This document shows positions 8,078 through 17,318 of a stretch of 64,000 bases of DNA, piece after piece. Source of the DNA: JAUWCL01 sp964599375 (GTDB lineage: Bacteria > Krumholzibacteriota > Krumholzibacteriia > Krumholzibacteriales > Krumholzibacteriaceae). The notes under the pieces were generated by a model. It was not told the DNA's origin. It did no database searches and saw only the letters and a program-made list of their open reading frames with translations. Within the stretch, counting starts at the first letter, position 1, and every line of letters begins with the position of its first letter. The position numbers and the translations under genes were made by a program. The stretch covers positions 62,001 to 126,000 of the forward strand of contig CAZREW010000005.1 of NCBI GenBank assembly GCA_964599375.1, written 5' to 3'.

Positions 8078-9595
8078 TTGGAACAGGTAAGCGAGCAGAA
8101 GACCGGAATCAGCTCTTTCCCCAGATCTTTCTGGATCGCCAACGTCATGGAACTCTTCGAGAGAGGCGCCTACTACGGGCTCAACTCTCTACTGGCCATA
8201 TACCTTACAGGCCAGGTCGCGGCCAGGGCCCAGGGGGTAGGGTTCGGCGGCCTCGGATTCACGGAGGACAACGTCGGGCTTCTTCTCGGCGTAGTCTACG
8301 CGATAACATACATCGTCCCGATACTCGGAGGAGCCCTGGCCGACAGGTACGGCTACAGGCGGATGCTCCTCGTCGCATTCGCTTTCCTCTCGGCGGGGTA
8401 CTTCCTGTCGTCCGAGGTCACGGCCTTCGGCGTGATCTTCTTCACGCTCGTCATCATGGCGATGGGCTCGGGCCTCTTCAAGCCGATCATCTCTGGAACG
8501 ATCGCCCGCACTACCAACGAAACGAACTCGGGGATGGGATTCGGGATATACTACTGGATGATCAACCTCGGCGCGCTCGTGGCTCCCTTCGTCGCCGGCC
8601 AGCTCCGCTGGAACTTCGGGTGGAGGCATGTCTTTATCTTCAGTTCGATCTACTGCGCCCTGATGTTCATCCCGACGATATTCCTCTACAGGGACCCGCC
8701 CAAGCCGAAGAGCACGAAGAGCCTCGGCGAGGTCCTCTCCGGGGCCCTCATGGTACTCTCCGACGCTCGTTTCATGCTCCTGATATTCGTCTACTCGTGC
8801 TTCTGGATACTCTACTTCCAGAACTTCGGCACGGTCCTCTGGTATCTCCGTGATTTCATCGATATGACGCCGATAAACAATATCTTTCATCGGCTCGGAT
8901 TCACGATCCAGTTCGGCCCTGAATACGTCACCATGATCAACGCCGGCACGATCGTGCTGCTGCAGATATTCGTCAACATGGCGGTGAAAAACAGGAAGCC
9001 GCTTCCCACGATGGTGGGCGGCATAATGATAGGTGCGCTGGGGTTCATCTTTCTCGCCTCCTCGCAGAACATCTGGATCTTCATACTGGGTATCGCCGTC
9101 TTCTCCATCGGCGAGATGACCTGCCACCCGAAATACTACTCCTACATCGGGCTGGTGGCGCCTCCGGACAAAAAGGCCGTATACATGGGGTACGCGTTCC
9201 TCTACGGGGTCATAGGATCGCTGGTCGGATCGAACGTCGGCGGGGAGATGTACAACTCGTTCCTCAAGCCTCTTGTCGGGCATACCGGCGTTGGACCCAC
9301 GCTCAGGACCTTCTGGATCATTTTCGCCGCCCTGGGAATATTGACGATGTTCCTCCTGATACTCTACAACAAGGTCTTCGGAGTGGACACGCCCGAGACG
9401 AGAGCCAAGGCGAGAAGGGTGATGATAATCATCTACTTCGTCCTGATAGGGCTGTCGATCGCGATGCCGGTCTTCGTGGTCTCGACAAAGGGAGCGATAC
9501 CGCCGAAGACATGGATACAGTCGGGGATCATGCTCGCCGTCGGGATCGGCGGGCTGTTCACGCTGTTCAGCTCAAAAGAAAAAGCGGAAGGATAG
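8078..9595 (+). CDS. POT/PTR-type MFS transporter
   Basis: A 505-residue integral membrane protein with about 12-14 hydrophobic helices. The N terminus carries MELFERGAYYGLNSLL, which fits the ExxER-x-x-YYG signature of proton-coupled oligopeptide transporters. It is followed by the MFS loop LADRYGYRRMLL. A long cytoplasmic or hairpin segment lies between helices 6 and 8. Peptide or peptide-like substrates with proton symport are expected from the family, but the substrate cannot be read from sequence. The start is TTG 8078, with AAGGAAG 8 nt upstream. The 238-nt gap before it holds T-rich stretches and a GACCGG/CCGGTC hairpin (near 7970-7990) but no gene. Confidence 0.82.
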   Translation: MEQVSEQKTGISSFPRSFWIANVMELFERGAYYGLNSLLAIYLTGQVAARAQGVGFGGLGFTEDNVGLLLGVVYAITYIVPILGGALADRYGYRRMLLVAFAFLSAGYFLSSEVTAFGVIFFTLVIMAMGSGLFKPIISGTIARTTNETNSGMGFGIYYWMINLGALVAPFVAGQLRWNFGWRHVFIFSSIYCALMFIPTIFLYRDPPKPKSTKSLGEVLSGALMVLSDARFMLLIFVYSCFWILYFQNFGTVLWYLRDFIDMTPINNIFHRLGFTIQFGPEYVTMINAGTIVLLQIFVNMAVKNRKPLPTMVGGIMIGALGFIFLASSQNIWIFILGIAVFSIGEMTCHPKYYSYIGLVAPPDKKAVYMGYAFLYGVIGSLVGSNVGGEMYNSFLKPLVGHTGVGPTLRTFWIIFAALGILTMFLLILYNKVFGVDTPETRAKARRVMIIIYFVLIGLSIAMPVFVVSTKGAIPPKTWIQSGIMLAVGIGGLFTLFSSKEKAEG

Positions 9596-9602
9596 CCGGG
9601 CC

Positions 9603-10160
9603 ATGCGGGGATATCACGGAAGGAAAGCGGCGCCTGGCGCCATAATAACATCTATCGCACTCGTCCTCATAGCCGCCTGCTCGGGAGGCGGCGGGGACCT
9701 GGTGCTTGGCGATGATATCGAGGGATTCCATCTCGGAGAGAGACTCGGGGATTTCAAAAAGCGCGTGGGCACGTCGGTTCCCTGGACCGAGATACAGGGA
9801 TCCCCCTACGACAGGAGAGGGACCTTGCTGGCCGTGACCGGCACTCCCTCCGGTTCGAGAGAGATCGAGATGTCCCGACTTACCTTCTTCGAGGACCGGC
9901 TGATGGAGATCGTCCTCTACTACAAGCGCAACACCTACTCGCAGCTCGAAACGCTCCGCGACCGGCTCGTCGAGAGATACGGAATCGAGCCGACCTCGCC
10001 GGACGGATCGATCGAGATGGCATACAAGACTTACTGGTTCAATCTTCCGGATATGTCGATCACGATACGCCGGATAACCAAAAAGCCCGAGACCGAGCTC
10101 TACGTCCAGTACCAGCACAGGGAACTGCTCAGGAGGATGAAGGAAAAGGCCGGCAGATGA
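9603..10160 (+). CDS. Hypothetical lipoprotein
   Basis: A 185-residue protein starting 7 nt after the transporter stop, so probably co-transcribed with it. The signal peptide ends in LIAAC followed by a glycine-rich tether (SGGGGD). The mature part begins with IEGFHLGERLGDFKKRV and alternates beta strands with a helix (YSQLETLRDRLVERYG), similar in style to small periplasmic beta-alpha domains. I do not recognise the family and assign no function. Confidence 0.7.
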   Translation: MRGYHGRKAAPGAIITSIALVLIAACSGGGGDLVLGDDIEGFHLGERLGDFKKRVGTSVPWTEIQGSPYDRRGTLLAVTGTPSGSREIEMSRLTFFEDRLMEIVLYYKRNTYSQLETLRDRLVERYGIEPTSPDGSIEMAYKTYWFNLPDMSITIRRITKKPETELYVQYQHRELLRRMKEKAGR

Positions 10161-10175
10161 CCGCCGCTGATCGGA

Positions 10176-13100
10176 TCACCTTATCCTGACGACCTTTTCG
10201 CTCTGCTCGACGACTCCGTCCACCTTGAACCTTATAAAATAGACCCCTGAGGAGATCTGCCGTCCTTCGTCCGTCGTCCCAGGCCAGGTTATGATAAACC
10301 TCCCCGGGCCCGCCGGCGGAAGTTCCCAGATCTTAAGGCGCCTGCCGACAAGATCGTATATCGAGATCTCGGCGGCCGTGTGCCGGTCGAGGTCATAGAC
10401 GATCTCAGTCTCTCCCGCAAACGGATTGGGCCCGACTTTCCTGAGACCCGAACGTTCAGGCGTCACGCCTCCCTGGTTCGTCCAACTGACGATGAAGGGC
10501 CCTGCGGTGTTGTTGTCCCGGTTGTACTCGGTAACCAGCCCGCTTGTATCTATCAGGAGCCATGAGCGCCACATCCCCGCCACGGGACTCGAGACATCGA
10601 ACATGACCCGGGTCGAATCTCCTGACGGGAGTGTGTCGACCATCCCGGACAGATCCCCTTCATCCCCCGGGGCCGGCGGATCGTCGAGGTCGCTGTAGAA
10701 GTCGACGCGGAACCGCCCCGCTCCCGCCGGTCCCGCATTGCGCACCGTAGCGGCGGCGCGTACCGTCCGTCCTGCGCCCGCGGTCGTCGTATCGAAAGCT
10801 ACCGAAGAAAAAAGCAGGTCGGCCGAGTCGCCGCAGCGGACACCGAGCGCGCCCATGACGCCGCACGAAGGATCTGGAGGAGTCAGAACGGGCGATGAGG
10901 CGTCGAGATGGTAGTCGCCGCCCTCAGCGTCACAGAAAAAGGGGTCCTCTGAGACGTTGAGCGGGCCGGTCATGTCCGCGGAGGCTCCGCCGTAGTTCCC
11001 GCCTTCGTTCCCGAAGACATCAGAGCATCTGATATCGATGTTGCCCGATATGGTGAAGATGCCCTCCGCGTTCCTGTTGAACGCTACGATCGTGTTGTCT
11101 ATATGGTTGTTGGGACCCTGGAAGACCTCGATACCTGCGCCGTAATACTCTGTATAGTTGTCGACGACGGTGCAGCGTGACATCTGCATGCCGACCGCGC
11201 TGTAGACACCGCCTCCTATACTCACGGAGCTGTTGCCGGCTACAAGAGTCCTCGAGATGTACAGTGTGGCGCTCGTCCCGCTGAACAGGCCGCCGCCTCC
11301 GTAATCCGCCGCGTTGCCGGTGACCCGGCAGCCTTCTACAGTCGCCGATCCCATTATCACGTAGACGCCCCCGCCCGACTCATCGACGGCGGTGTTACCC
11401 GAGATCAGGCACCGCCTGATGACAGGATGCGAGGAGTTGAAGGAGGCCACGCCTCCGCCCGATCCGGTCGCCATGTTCCCCGTGATCTCGCAGTCCTCCA
11501 GGACCGGCGAGGCGTACTTGCAGAACACCCCTCCCCCGTGAGGGCTTCCCGAGTTATCCGAGATCAGGCACCGCCTGATGACCGGGGACGAGCCGGTTCC
11601 CACGCTGATCCCTCCGCCGTGCCACCCGCCCATGAAGTGGTTGCCGGTTATGACGCAGTCCCTGACCAGTGGCCCGGAGCCGTTTTCGCATACGATCGCT
11701 CCCAAGGCCGCTCCGGAAACAGTGACTTTCTCGAGGACGGTAGAGGTGTCCTCGCCTCCTCCGAAGTAGAACCCGTAGCAGGCCTCGCCCCCGGCAGCGC
11801 AGTCGATCATCGTCTGTTCCGCCCCCTCCTCCGAGGTTATAAAGACCGGCATGCCCCTTGAGAATAGGTCCCTGTTGCCGGGGCCGGAGAAGGTGCCGGG
11901 CGCAAGAAGGATCGTATCGCCCGCAGTCGCCTCTGCCATGGCGTCGGCTATCGTCTCCGCGTCCCCCGTGCCGTCCGGTTTGACGCGGATCAGCGAGAGC
12001 GTGTGGCAGCCTGTCCCGTGCGCTCCCATCAGGATGCCGCAGGAGTTCCTGTGCGCAAGGCACGGTGACCCGTCACCGAGGGTGAACTCGCGAGCCCAGG
12101 TCCGGCAGTAGAGCGGGTCGGCCGAGATGTTCCCGTCGATCCCGGTCCGGTCCCGTAGCAGGCCGCCGTAATCTCCGCCTCCGTTCCCGTATACGTCGCA
12201 ACATTCTATCAACGGCCTCGTCGAATACCCTTCGACGAATATACCGCTCCCGTCATCTCCTCCGAATGAGACGATAGAAACCGATATCCTCGCTCTCCCG
12301 CCTCCGCGTATGTACAGCCCCGAGCCGTCCCTGCCTCCGTTGTTCGATACCGTGCACCCTCTCACCTCGGGATTCGAGGCGTCGATGATCATTCCTCCAC
12401 CGCTCATGCTGTTGTTGTAGACTATCGTGCTGTTCTCGACCGTCGCGTCCGAGCGGAGCAGGTACAGGCCTCCGCCGCCGGGGGCCACGTTGTCATGGAT
12501 CATGCATCCTGATATCAGCGACCTGGACTGATCTAGACATATCGCGCCTCCCTCCTCTGCCTCGTTGCTTTCGAGTACGCATGAAGAAAGGAGGACGCAG
12601 GCCTCTTTGCAGTAAAGAGCGCCACCCCTGCCGCCCGCGCCCGGTCCTGAAGCGAGACCGCCGCGCAGCGTCAGGCCTTCTATCTCGACGGCCCCGCCAG
12701 TCGGGAGCGTGTTCCCCGATCCGGCCCCGACCTGGTCAGGCAGCTTAACCGTGAAGCATCTTCCCTCCCCGTCCGCGTCTACGGTCGTTGCCCCGGCCCC
12801 CTCGACACCCTTGATCATGAGATTCCTGTCTATGACGATGTCGTGCTCGAAATAGGTGCCGGGGAATACGAATATCTGGTCGCCCGGAACCGCCAGCGAG
12901 ACCGCCTCGCCTATCGTCGCCGCGTCGCCCGAGCCGTCGGCGAAGATATGCCATGTGCGTGAACGTTTCGCACCGGATATGACGAGAGAGACTACCTGCG
13001 AGCCCCCTTCAAGCTTGCCCTTGTTGCTTATCCTTACCACATAAGTACCCGGAGCAGGGTCCTCGATGATCACCTTCTCAACGTTGTCGCGGAAATTGTC

Positions 13101-14678
13101 CCCCCTGCCGGCGGCGGCCGACGGATCGTCGGGGTCGAGTATCCACGGGCTATACACGCCGCCGGGGCCGGTCACCCGCAGGTCGACGTCGTTGACGAGC
13201 AGCGGCGTCCTGTCGTTGAGGGCCGGCGCAGGCAGCCCGGAAGCCGGATCGTTCCACGCGATCGTCACCATGATCCTCTCCGAGCCTTCATCGGGCTCGT
13301 AATAAAGCTCGATCGGCCTCCCGTCGTACAGGGTCATCTCGTCTATCCTGCCCAGCCTTCCGTCTGGGTCCGACTCGATATGCTCGAACGCCGCCCACGT
13401 GTCGAGCAGGCCCCACCCGAATCCGTAGTCGGGGCCGGGATACGGTCCCGCTTCCCTCGCGGTATGGATCGCCAGCGCCTTTACTGTCGAGGCGAGCATC
13501 GAGTCGCCGTGGATCTGCGCGTACCTCGCCTGGAGAAGCCCGAGAGATCCGCAGACGTTGGGAGACGCCATCGACGTGCCGCTGTATATGCCGTAGGATA
13601 CGTCTGAATCGTCGATCGCGGAGTAAAGCATGTAACCGTTGCCGCATATGTCGGGCTTTATCCGCCCGTCGTCGGTCGGTCCCCAGGAGCTGAAGGTCGT
13701 CATCTCGACGTCTTCGGGCCCGTTGTACTCAGGGACGTCGACTACGGCGCCGATGACCAGAGTGTTCTTAGCGGTGCTCATCCCGTCGGGGATGCAGTCG
13801 TACCCGAGCTCGCCGCCGTCATTGTCGCGCACCGCCGTGCTCGAGACCCATCCACCGCTCTGGGGATCCCAGAAATAGTGCCTCGCGCCGGGATCGACCG
13901 AGTCGTTGCGGTCGTTGCCGGCCGATGTCACGGGGAGGTAGTAGGGATTCCTGTTGAGAACCTCGTCCCAGTCGCGGGATACGTCGCTGTAGAACCCGAA
14001 GAGATAGTCCTCGGTCTCGCTTATCATGACATCGCCGTACCAGTAGAGCGTGCCCGAGGAAGTCACCGTCCAGCCGCGCGCGTGTCCGTAGCTGTGATTT
14101 GAAAGCAGGAGGCCGTCGCGCGCCTCGAGGTCCGCTTCGAGATCGTCGAACGACCATTCGTACGAGATCAGGTTTGCCTGGAAGGCCATACCCTTGGCCC
14201 GGGCCACGACCCCGGCTCCTATCATCGTCCCGCCGACATGCGTCGAATGAGGGTGCGTCGCGTAGCCGAAATCGTCCTTCCATACCGCTCTTCCGGCCAG
14301 TTCCTGATGGGTCACTCTCGGCGCTCCGCCGTCCCAGAGACCCAGGGTGAAGCCTGGAGCCCCGCCGAAGACAGCTTGAACGCTGTCGGTCCTTGTGGAC
14401 CTGGCTGCGTCCTCGTTCTGTGTTATGAAATAAGTGGGCACCCTGGTGGACAGGGTCATGAGCTCGAATAGGCCGCCACCGGGCAGTTCGCCACGGACAG
14501 GGATTCCCATCTCGCGGGCCTTTTCGAGCTCCCGCGCACGCAGGCTCATCCCTTCCCGGATCTTCTCGCGGACCATCTGTCTTGTGACCGGGATGTCCCC
14601 GGCCCGGACAGGCGAGGGGACCGTATGCGCCGCGATGACAAGTAGTGCGAGCGTGCATAGAGATCTGTTGTGTTTCAT
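10176..14678 (-). CDS. Secreted subtilisin-like (S8) protease with beta-helix, CARDB-like and C-terminal sorting domains
   Basis: A 1500-residue exported protein. A signal peptide (1-26) leads to an S8 peptidase domain with D116 (LWDGG), H147 (STHVGG), the oxyanion N255 (SAGND) and nucleophile S369 (GTSMASP). A P-domain-like beta segment follows (about 440-580). Residues 590-1290 hold two right-handed beta-helix blocks, each opened by a 'GSGDAATIGEAV' or 'GTGDAETIADAM' pectate-lyase-like start and rich in GNxA.GGGGG turns. A CARDB-like domain (about 1290-1400) precedes the FlgD/T9SS-like C terminus (VGPNPFAGETEIVYDL ... GVYFIRFKVDG). It probably acts at the cell surface or outside the cell as a broad protease. 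It is transcribed alone and converges with the lipoprotein gene. Confidence 0.88.
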   Translation of the reverse strand: MKHNRSLCTLALLVIAAHTVPSPVRAGDIPVTRQMVREKIREGMSLRARELEKAREMGIPVRGELPGGGLFELMTLSTRVPTYFITQNEDAARSTRTDSVQAVFGGAPGFTLGLWDGGAPRVTHQELAGRAVWKDDFGYATHPHSTHVGGTMIGAGVVARAKGMAFQANLISYEWSFDDLEADLEARDGLLLSNHSYGHARGWTVTSSGTLYWYGDVMISETEDYLFGFYSDVSRDWDEVLNRNPYYLPVTSAGNDRNDSVDPGARHYFWDPQSGGWVSSTAVRDNDGGELGYDCIPDGMSTAKNTLVIGAVVDVPEYNGPEDVEMTTFSSWGPTDDGRIKPDICGNGYMLYSAIDDSDVSYGIYSGTSMASPNVCGSLGLLQARYAQIHGDSMLASTVKALAIHTAREAGPYPGPDYGFGWGLLDTWAAFEHIESDPDGRLGRIDEMTLYDGRPIELYYEPDEGSERIMVTIAWNDPASGLPAPALNDRTPLLVNDVDLRVTGPGGVYSPWILDPDDPSAAAGRGDNFRDNVEKVIIEDPAPGTYVVRISNKGKLEGGSQVVSLVISGAKRSRTWHIFADGSGDAATIGEAVSLAVPGDQIFVFPGTYFEHDIVIDRNLMIKGVEGAGATTVDADGEGRCFTVKLPDQVGAGSGNTLPTGGAVEIEGLTLRGGLASGPGAGGRGGALYCKEACVLLSSCVLESNEAEEGGAICLDQSRSLISGCMIHDNVAPGGGGLYLLRSDATVENSTIVYNNSMSGGGMIIDASNPEVRGCTVSNNGGRDGSGLYIRGGGRARISVSIVSFGGDDGSGIFVEGYSTRPLIECCDVYGNGGGDYGGLLRDRTGIDGNISADPLYCRTWAREFTLGDGSPCLAHRNSCGILMGAHGTGCHTLSLIRVKPDGTGDAETIADAMAEATAGDTILLAPGTFSGPGNRDLFSRGMPVFITSEEGAEQTMIDCAAGGEACYGFYFGGGEDTSTVLEKVTVSGAALGAIVCENGSGPLVRDCVITGNHFMGGWHGGGISVGTGSSPVIRRCLISDNSGSPHGGGVFCKYASPVLEDCEITGNMATGSGGGVASFNSSHPVIRRCLISGNTAVDESGGGVYVIMGSATVEGCRVTGNAADYGGGGLFSGTSATLYISRTLVAGNSSVSIGGGVYSAVGMQMSRCTVVDNYTEYYGAGIEVFQGPNNHIDNTIVAFNRNAEGIFTISGNIDIRCSDVFGNEGGNYGGASADMTGPLNVSEDPFFCDAEGGDYHLDASSPVLTPPDPSCGVMGALGVRCGDSADLLFSSVAFDTTTAGAGRTVRAAATVRNAGPAGAGRFRVDFYSDLDDPPAPGDEGDLSGMVDTLPSGDSTRVMFDVSSPVAGMWRSWLLIDTSGLVTEYNRDNNTAGPFIVSWTNQGGVTPERSGLRKVGPNPFAGETEIVYDLDRHTAAEISIYDLVGRRLKIWELPPAGPGRFIITWPGTTDEGRQISSGVYFIRFKVDGVVEQSEKVVRIR

Positions 14679-14818
14679 TAAGATGACTCCACGGATGTAG
14701 GCCGATGACTCACCATGTCCATAAGAAGATACAGCAGGGAAGTCGCTATGCGCCAGTTCTGTTTATCTGAAAGGTCATGGCCGCGCCCCGCCTGTATGGC
14801 CGAAAGCGCTCCACGGCG

Positions 14819-14986
14819 TCAACCGAGCTTCGAGCCGAGGTAATAAGGCCAGATCAGCAGCGCCAGCAAGGCTTTGCCGAATGAAAGGTGAACGAACGCG
14901 ACAGTGAACAGCCATCCGATGTACCATACCGGACCGACCATGCTCGCGCTCTGCGCGGCATTGTGCTTTCCGTTACCATTTTCCAT
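14819..14986 (-). CDS. Small membrane protein (55 residues)
   Basis: A short frame starting ATG 14986 with AAGGGAG just upstream and ending in TGA at 14819. After a polar N terminus (MENGNGKHNAAQSASMVGP) it has two short hydrophobic stretches, WYIGWLFTVAFVHLSFG and ALLALLIWPYYLGS, which suggest one or two membrane helices. It lies 25 nt behind the methyltransferase gene on the same strand and so sits at the end of the long minus-strand run that begins with the orp-like cluster. I know no family for it. The ribosome-binding site and the sharp polar/hydrophobic pattern support it as a real gene. The rest of the gap to 14678 shows nothing. Confidence 0.6.
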   Translation of the reverse strand: MENGNGKHNAAQSASMVGPVWYIGWLFTVAFVHLSFGKALLALLIWPYYLGSKLG

Positions 14987-15011
14987 CTTCTGCGCTCCCT
15001 TCTCGAAGAAT

Positions 15012-15647
15012 TCAGACTTTCTCAGCCACCATCACCTGCTGATGAAACCTGCTGTCCCTCCCGACGCACTTCAGCCCGGCGCCGACGAGCCTCGCGGCGA
15101 AGCTGTCGACCGTCTCGCCCGTGTACCTGTCGTGACCGTGCCCTTCCAGGCGGTGGATCTCCTCGAGTATCTCGAACCCGCGGTCGGTGAAATCGGAGAC
15201 TACGAGCCTGCCGCCGGGAGCCAGCACTCTGGCGATCTCTGGAAGAACCGCCTCGGGATCCTCGAGGTGATGGAGGACGTTGATCATCGTGACGACCTCG
15301 AAACTGCCCTCATCGAAAGGAAGGTCGCCGCCGTCGGCGAGGTAGAACTCGATCCTGTCGGCCACTCCGGTATCGACCGCGTACAGGTAAGCGGACCTGA
15401 GCATCTCCTCCGACATGTCGACCGTCGTCACGCCGGCGCCGCGCCGCGCGAGCTCGACCGCTATCAATCCCCTGCCCGTACCGATGTCGAGAACGCTGCC
15501 CGGCAGCGGCTCCGCCGCATCGACGACGAACCCCGTCATGCCGGCCCTGTCGAGGCCGTGATCGAGGAACTGTCCGTTGCGCGTTTCCCTGTACTGCCGG
15601 CTCTCGTCCAGTTCGCGCCGCTCCGGGGCGGCGGGTCTCCAGATCAT
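15012..15647 (-). CDS. Class I SAM-dependent methyltransferase
   Basis: A 211-residue Rossmann methyltransferase of the UbiE/Methyltransf_11 type. Motif I is VLDIGTGRGLIAVELA, motif II is VTTVDMSEEML, the acidic loop is FYLADGGDLPFDEGSF, and motif IV/post-I is INVLHHLEDPEAVLPEIARVL. The acceptor is unknown. I place the start at ATG 15647, which has GGAGGG 6 nt upstream. An ATG at 15686 overlaps the stop of the preceding lyase gene (ATGA) and is an equally credible coupled start. It follows a sulfur-compound lyase, so a thiol or a metal(loid) could be the acceptor, but this is speculation from context. Confidence 0.8.
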   Translation of the reverse strand: MIWRPAAPERRELDESRQYRETRNGQFLDHGLDRAGMTGFVVDAAEPLPGSVLDIGTGRGLIAVELARRGAGVTTVDMSEEMLRSAYLYAVDTGVADRIEFYLADGGDLPFDEGSFEVVTMINVLHHLEDPEAVLPEIARVLAPGGRLVVSDFTDRGFEILEEIHRLEGHGHDRYTGETVDSFAARLVGAGLKCVGRDSRFHQQVMVAEKV

Positions 15648-15682
15648 CCCTTTCCCTCCAGTCGTCGCCTCTGTTTCGTTAT

Positions 15683-16867
15683 TCATACCCTGTCGAGCCC
15701 CTGTTCGAGGTCGGCGATTATCTCGGAGACGTCCTCGATCCCTACCGAGATCCTGACGAGCCCGTCGGTGATGCCCGCCTGTCTTCGGACCTCGGCTCCC
15801 ATGCTCGCGTGGGTCATAGACGCCGGGTGCTGGATCAGCGTCTCGACACCGCCAAGGCTTACGGCGAGCACACACAGCCTCACAGAGTTCATCAGGACCT
15901 TGCCCGCGTCCAGCCCGCCGACAAGCTCGAAGCTGATCAGGCCGCCGGGACCGTCCGCCTGATTATTATGGACCTTGTATCCCGGGTCGGACTCAAGCCC
16001 GGGGTACATCACCTTCTCCACCTTCGGGTGCCCGGCGAGGAACTCTGCGACCTTCATGCCGCTTTCACAGTGGTGCCTCATGCGGATGGCCAGGGTCTTG
16101 ATCCCCCTGGCCACGAGAAAGGAGTTGAACGGATCTATCGTCCCGCCTATGGCGTTCGACATCCGGCGCATATGGCCGTATGCCTCTTTGTCCCTGACCA
16201 CGACCATGCCCGCGACCACATCGGCGTGCCCGTTGAGGAACTTGGTCATCGAGTGGATCACGATGTCGGCCCCGTGCTCGAGCGGCCTCTGCAGGATGGG
16301 GCTCATGAACGTGTTGTCTACCGTCATCTTTGCTCCGTTGCCATGCGCGATCTCGGCCACGGCCGCGAGGTCGGTGACCACCAGCGTGGGGTTGCCCGGT
16401 GTCTCTACGTGGACGAGGGTCGTCTTCGGGGTCATGGCCGCCCTGACCGCTCCGAGGTCGGAGGTGTCGACGAATGTCACCGTGACGCCGAGGTTGCCGA
16501 ACTGCGTTTTGAGCAGGCCGACCACGGGCCCGTACACAGACTCGCTGCAGACGACATGGTCGCCAGCCTTGAGCACCGACGCGAACGCAAGGTGGAGCGC
16601 CGCCATTCCGGAAGCGCACCCGACGCCGGCATATCCGCCCTCGAGCACGGCGACGGCGTTCTCCGCCCCCTGTACCGTCGGATTTGCCATCCGGGTGTAG
16701 ATGTACCCCTTCTCACGCCCGGCAAAGAGAGCCGCTCCATGATCGGCGTCGCGGAATTTGAATGTGGATGTCTGGTATATCGGCGGAACCACCGCGCCGT
16801 TGGCATCTTCCATGAGGCTGGCGTGAACGCACTGTGTATCCCTCGATCTCTTCCTGATATCTTCCAC
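15683..16867 (-). CDS. PLP-dependent trans-sulfuration enzyme (cystathionine/methionine gamma-lyase-like)
   Basis: A 394-residue fold-type I PLP enzyme of the Cys/Met metabolism family. The PLP lysine is K209 in HSMTKFLNGH. Other signatures are YIYTRMANPT, ASGMAALHL, ESVYGP, VETPGNPTL and DNTFMSP. Members cleave or exchange C-S bonds in cysteine, cystathionine or methionine. The residue two after the conserved Tyr112 is Pro114; authentic methionine gamma-lyases usually have Cys and cystathionine enzymes Gly here, so the exact reaction is open. The start is GTG 16867 with AAGGAG 7 nt upstream. It begins 31 nt after the NifU-like gene, a setting in which it could release sulfide or methanethiol for cluster assembly (inference). 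Confidence 0.8.
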   Translation of the reverse strand: MEDIRKRSRDTQCVHASLMEDANGAVVPPIYQTSTFKFRDADHGAALFAGREKGYIYTRMANPTVQGAENAVAVLEGGYAGVGCASGMAALHLAFASVLKAGDHVVCSESVYGPVVGLLKTQFGNLGVTVTFVDTSDLGAVRAAMTPKTTLVHVETPGNPTLVVTDLAAVAEIAHGNGAKMTVDNTFMSPILQRPLEHGADIVIHSMTKFLNGHADVVAGMVVVRDKEAYGHMRRMSNAIGGTIDPFNSFLVARGIKTLAIRMRHHCESGMKVAEFLAGHPKVEKVMYPGLESDPGYKVHNNQADGPGGLISFELVGGLDAGKVLMNSVRLCVLAVSLGGVETLIQHPASMTHASMGAEVRRQAGITDGLVRISVGIEDVSEIIADLEQGLDRV

Positions 16868-16898
16868 TGCGGGACTCCTTCCTCCGACTTTATGCAAA

Positions 16899-17297
16899 CT
16901 ACTGATCTATCGTATCCCCGGAGCCTGCTCCGCGTCTCCGGAAATCTTCTATCGCGCCTTTGAGAGCCTCCTCGCCGAGCAGCGAGCAGTGCCTTTTCTC
17001 CTCCGTCAGGCCTCCGACAGCCTCTTCAATCTGCGAGGCGGAAAGCCCTTCGGCCTCCTCGATCGTCATTCCCTTCGCCAGCACCGTCGTAGCGCTCGAT
17101 GTCGCGATCGCCGCCGAGCAGCCCCTGCACTGGAAACGTACGTCGGCCAGCCTTCCCGCCTCGACCCTGATAGTCAGCAGGAGCCAGTCGTCACAATCGG
17201 GAGACCCTCCCATACCCGTTCCGTCGGGGTCCTCGACCGTTCCGCAGTTGCGCGGATTCATGAAATGATCGAGAAATTCAGGTGACACCAGATCCAT
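16899..17297 (-). CDS. NifU/IscU-type iron-sulfur cluster scaffold
   Basis: A 132-residue NifU N-terminal-domain protein. The three scaffold cysteines are in place: C35 (GSPDCDDWL), C60 (CRGCSAAIATSS) and C104 (KRHCSLLGEEAL). A fourth cysteine, C57, forms a CxxC with C60 and C18 sits early (NPRNCG). The usual LPPVK chaperone-binding motif of housekeeping IscU is absent, so it is probably a specialised NifU-like scaffold. It starts 21 nt after the Mrp-NifX fusion gene and shares the operon, which suggests it supplies or holds an Fe-S cluster for that system. Confidence 0.85.
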   Translation of the reverse strand: MDLVSPEFLDHFMNPRNCGTVEDPDGTGMGGSPDCDDWLLLTIRVEAGRLADVRFQCRGCSAAIATSSATTVLAKGMTIEEAEGLSASQIEEAVGGLTEEKRHCSLLGEEALKGAIEDFRRRGAGSGDTIDQ

Positions 17298-17318
17298 GCC
17301 CTGCGCTCCCCGTCCCGG

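Noticed and set aside
8189..9283. Long minus-strand open frame of 364 codons opposite the POT transporter gene
   Set aside because: The transporter frame has a ribosome-binding site and family motifs; the opposite frame is charged, low-complexity and has no recognisable domain.
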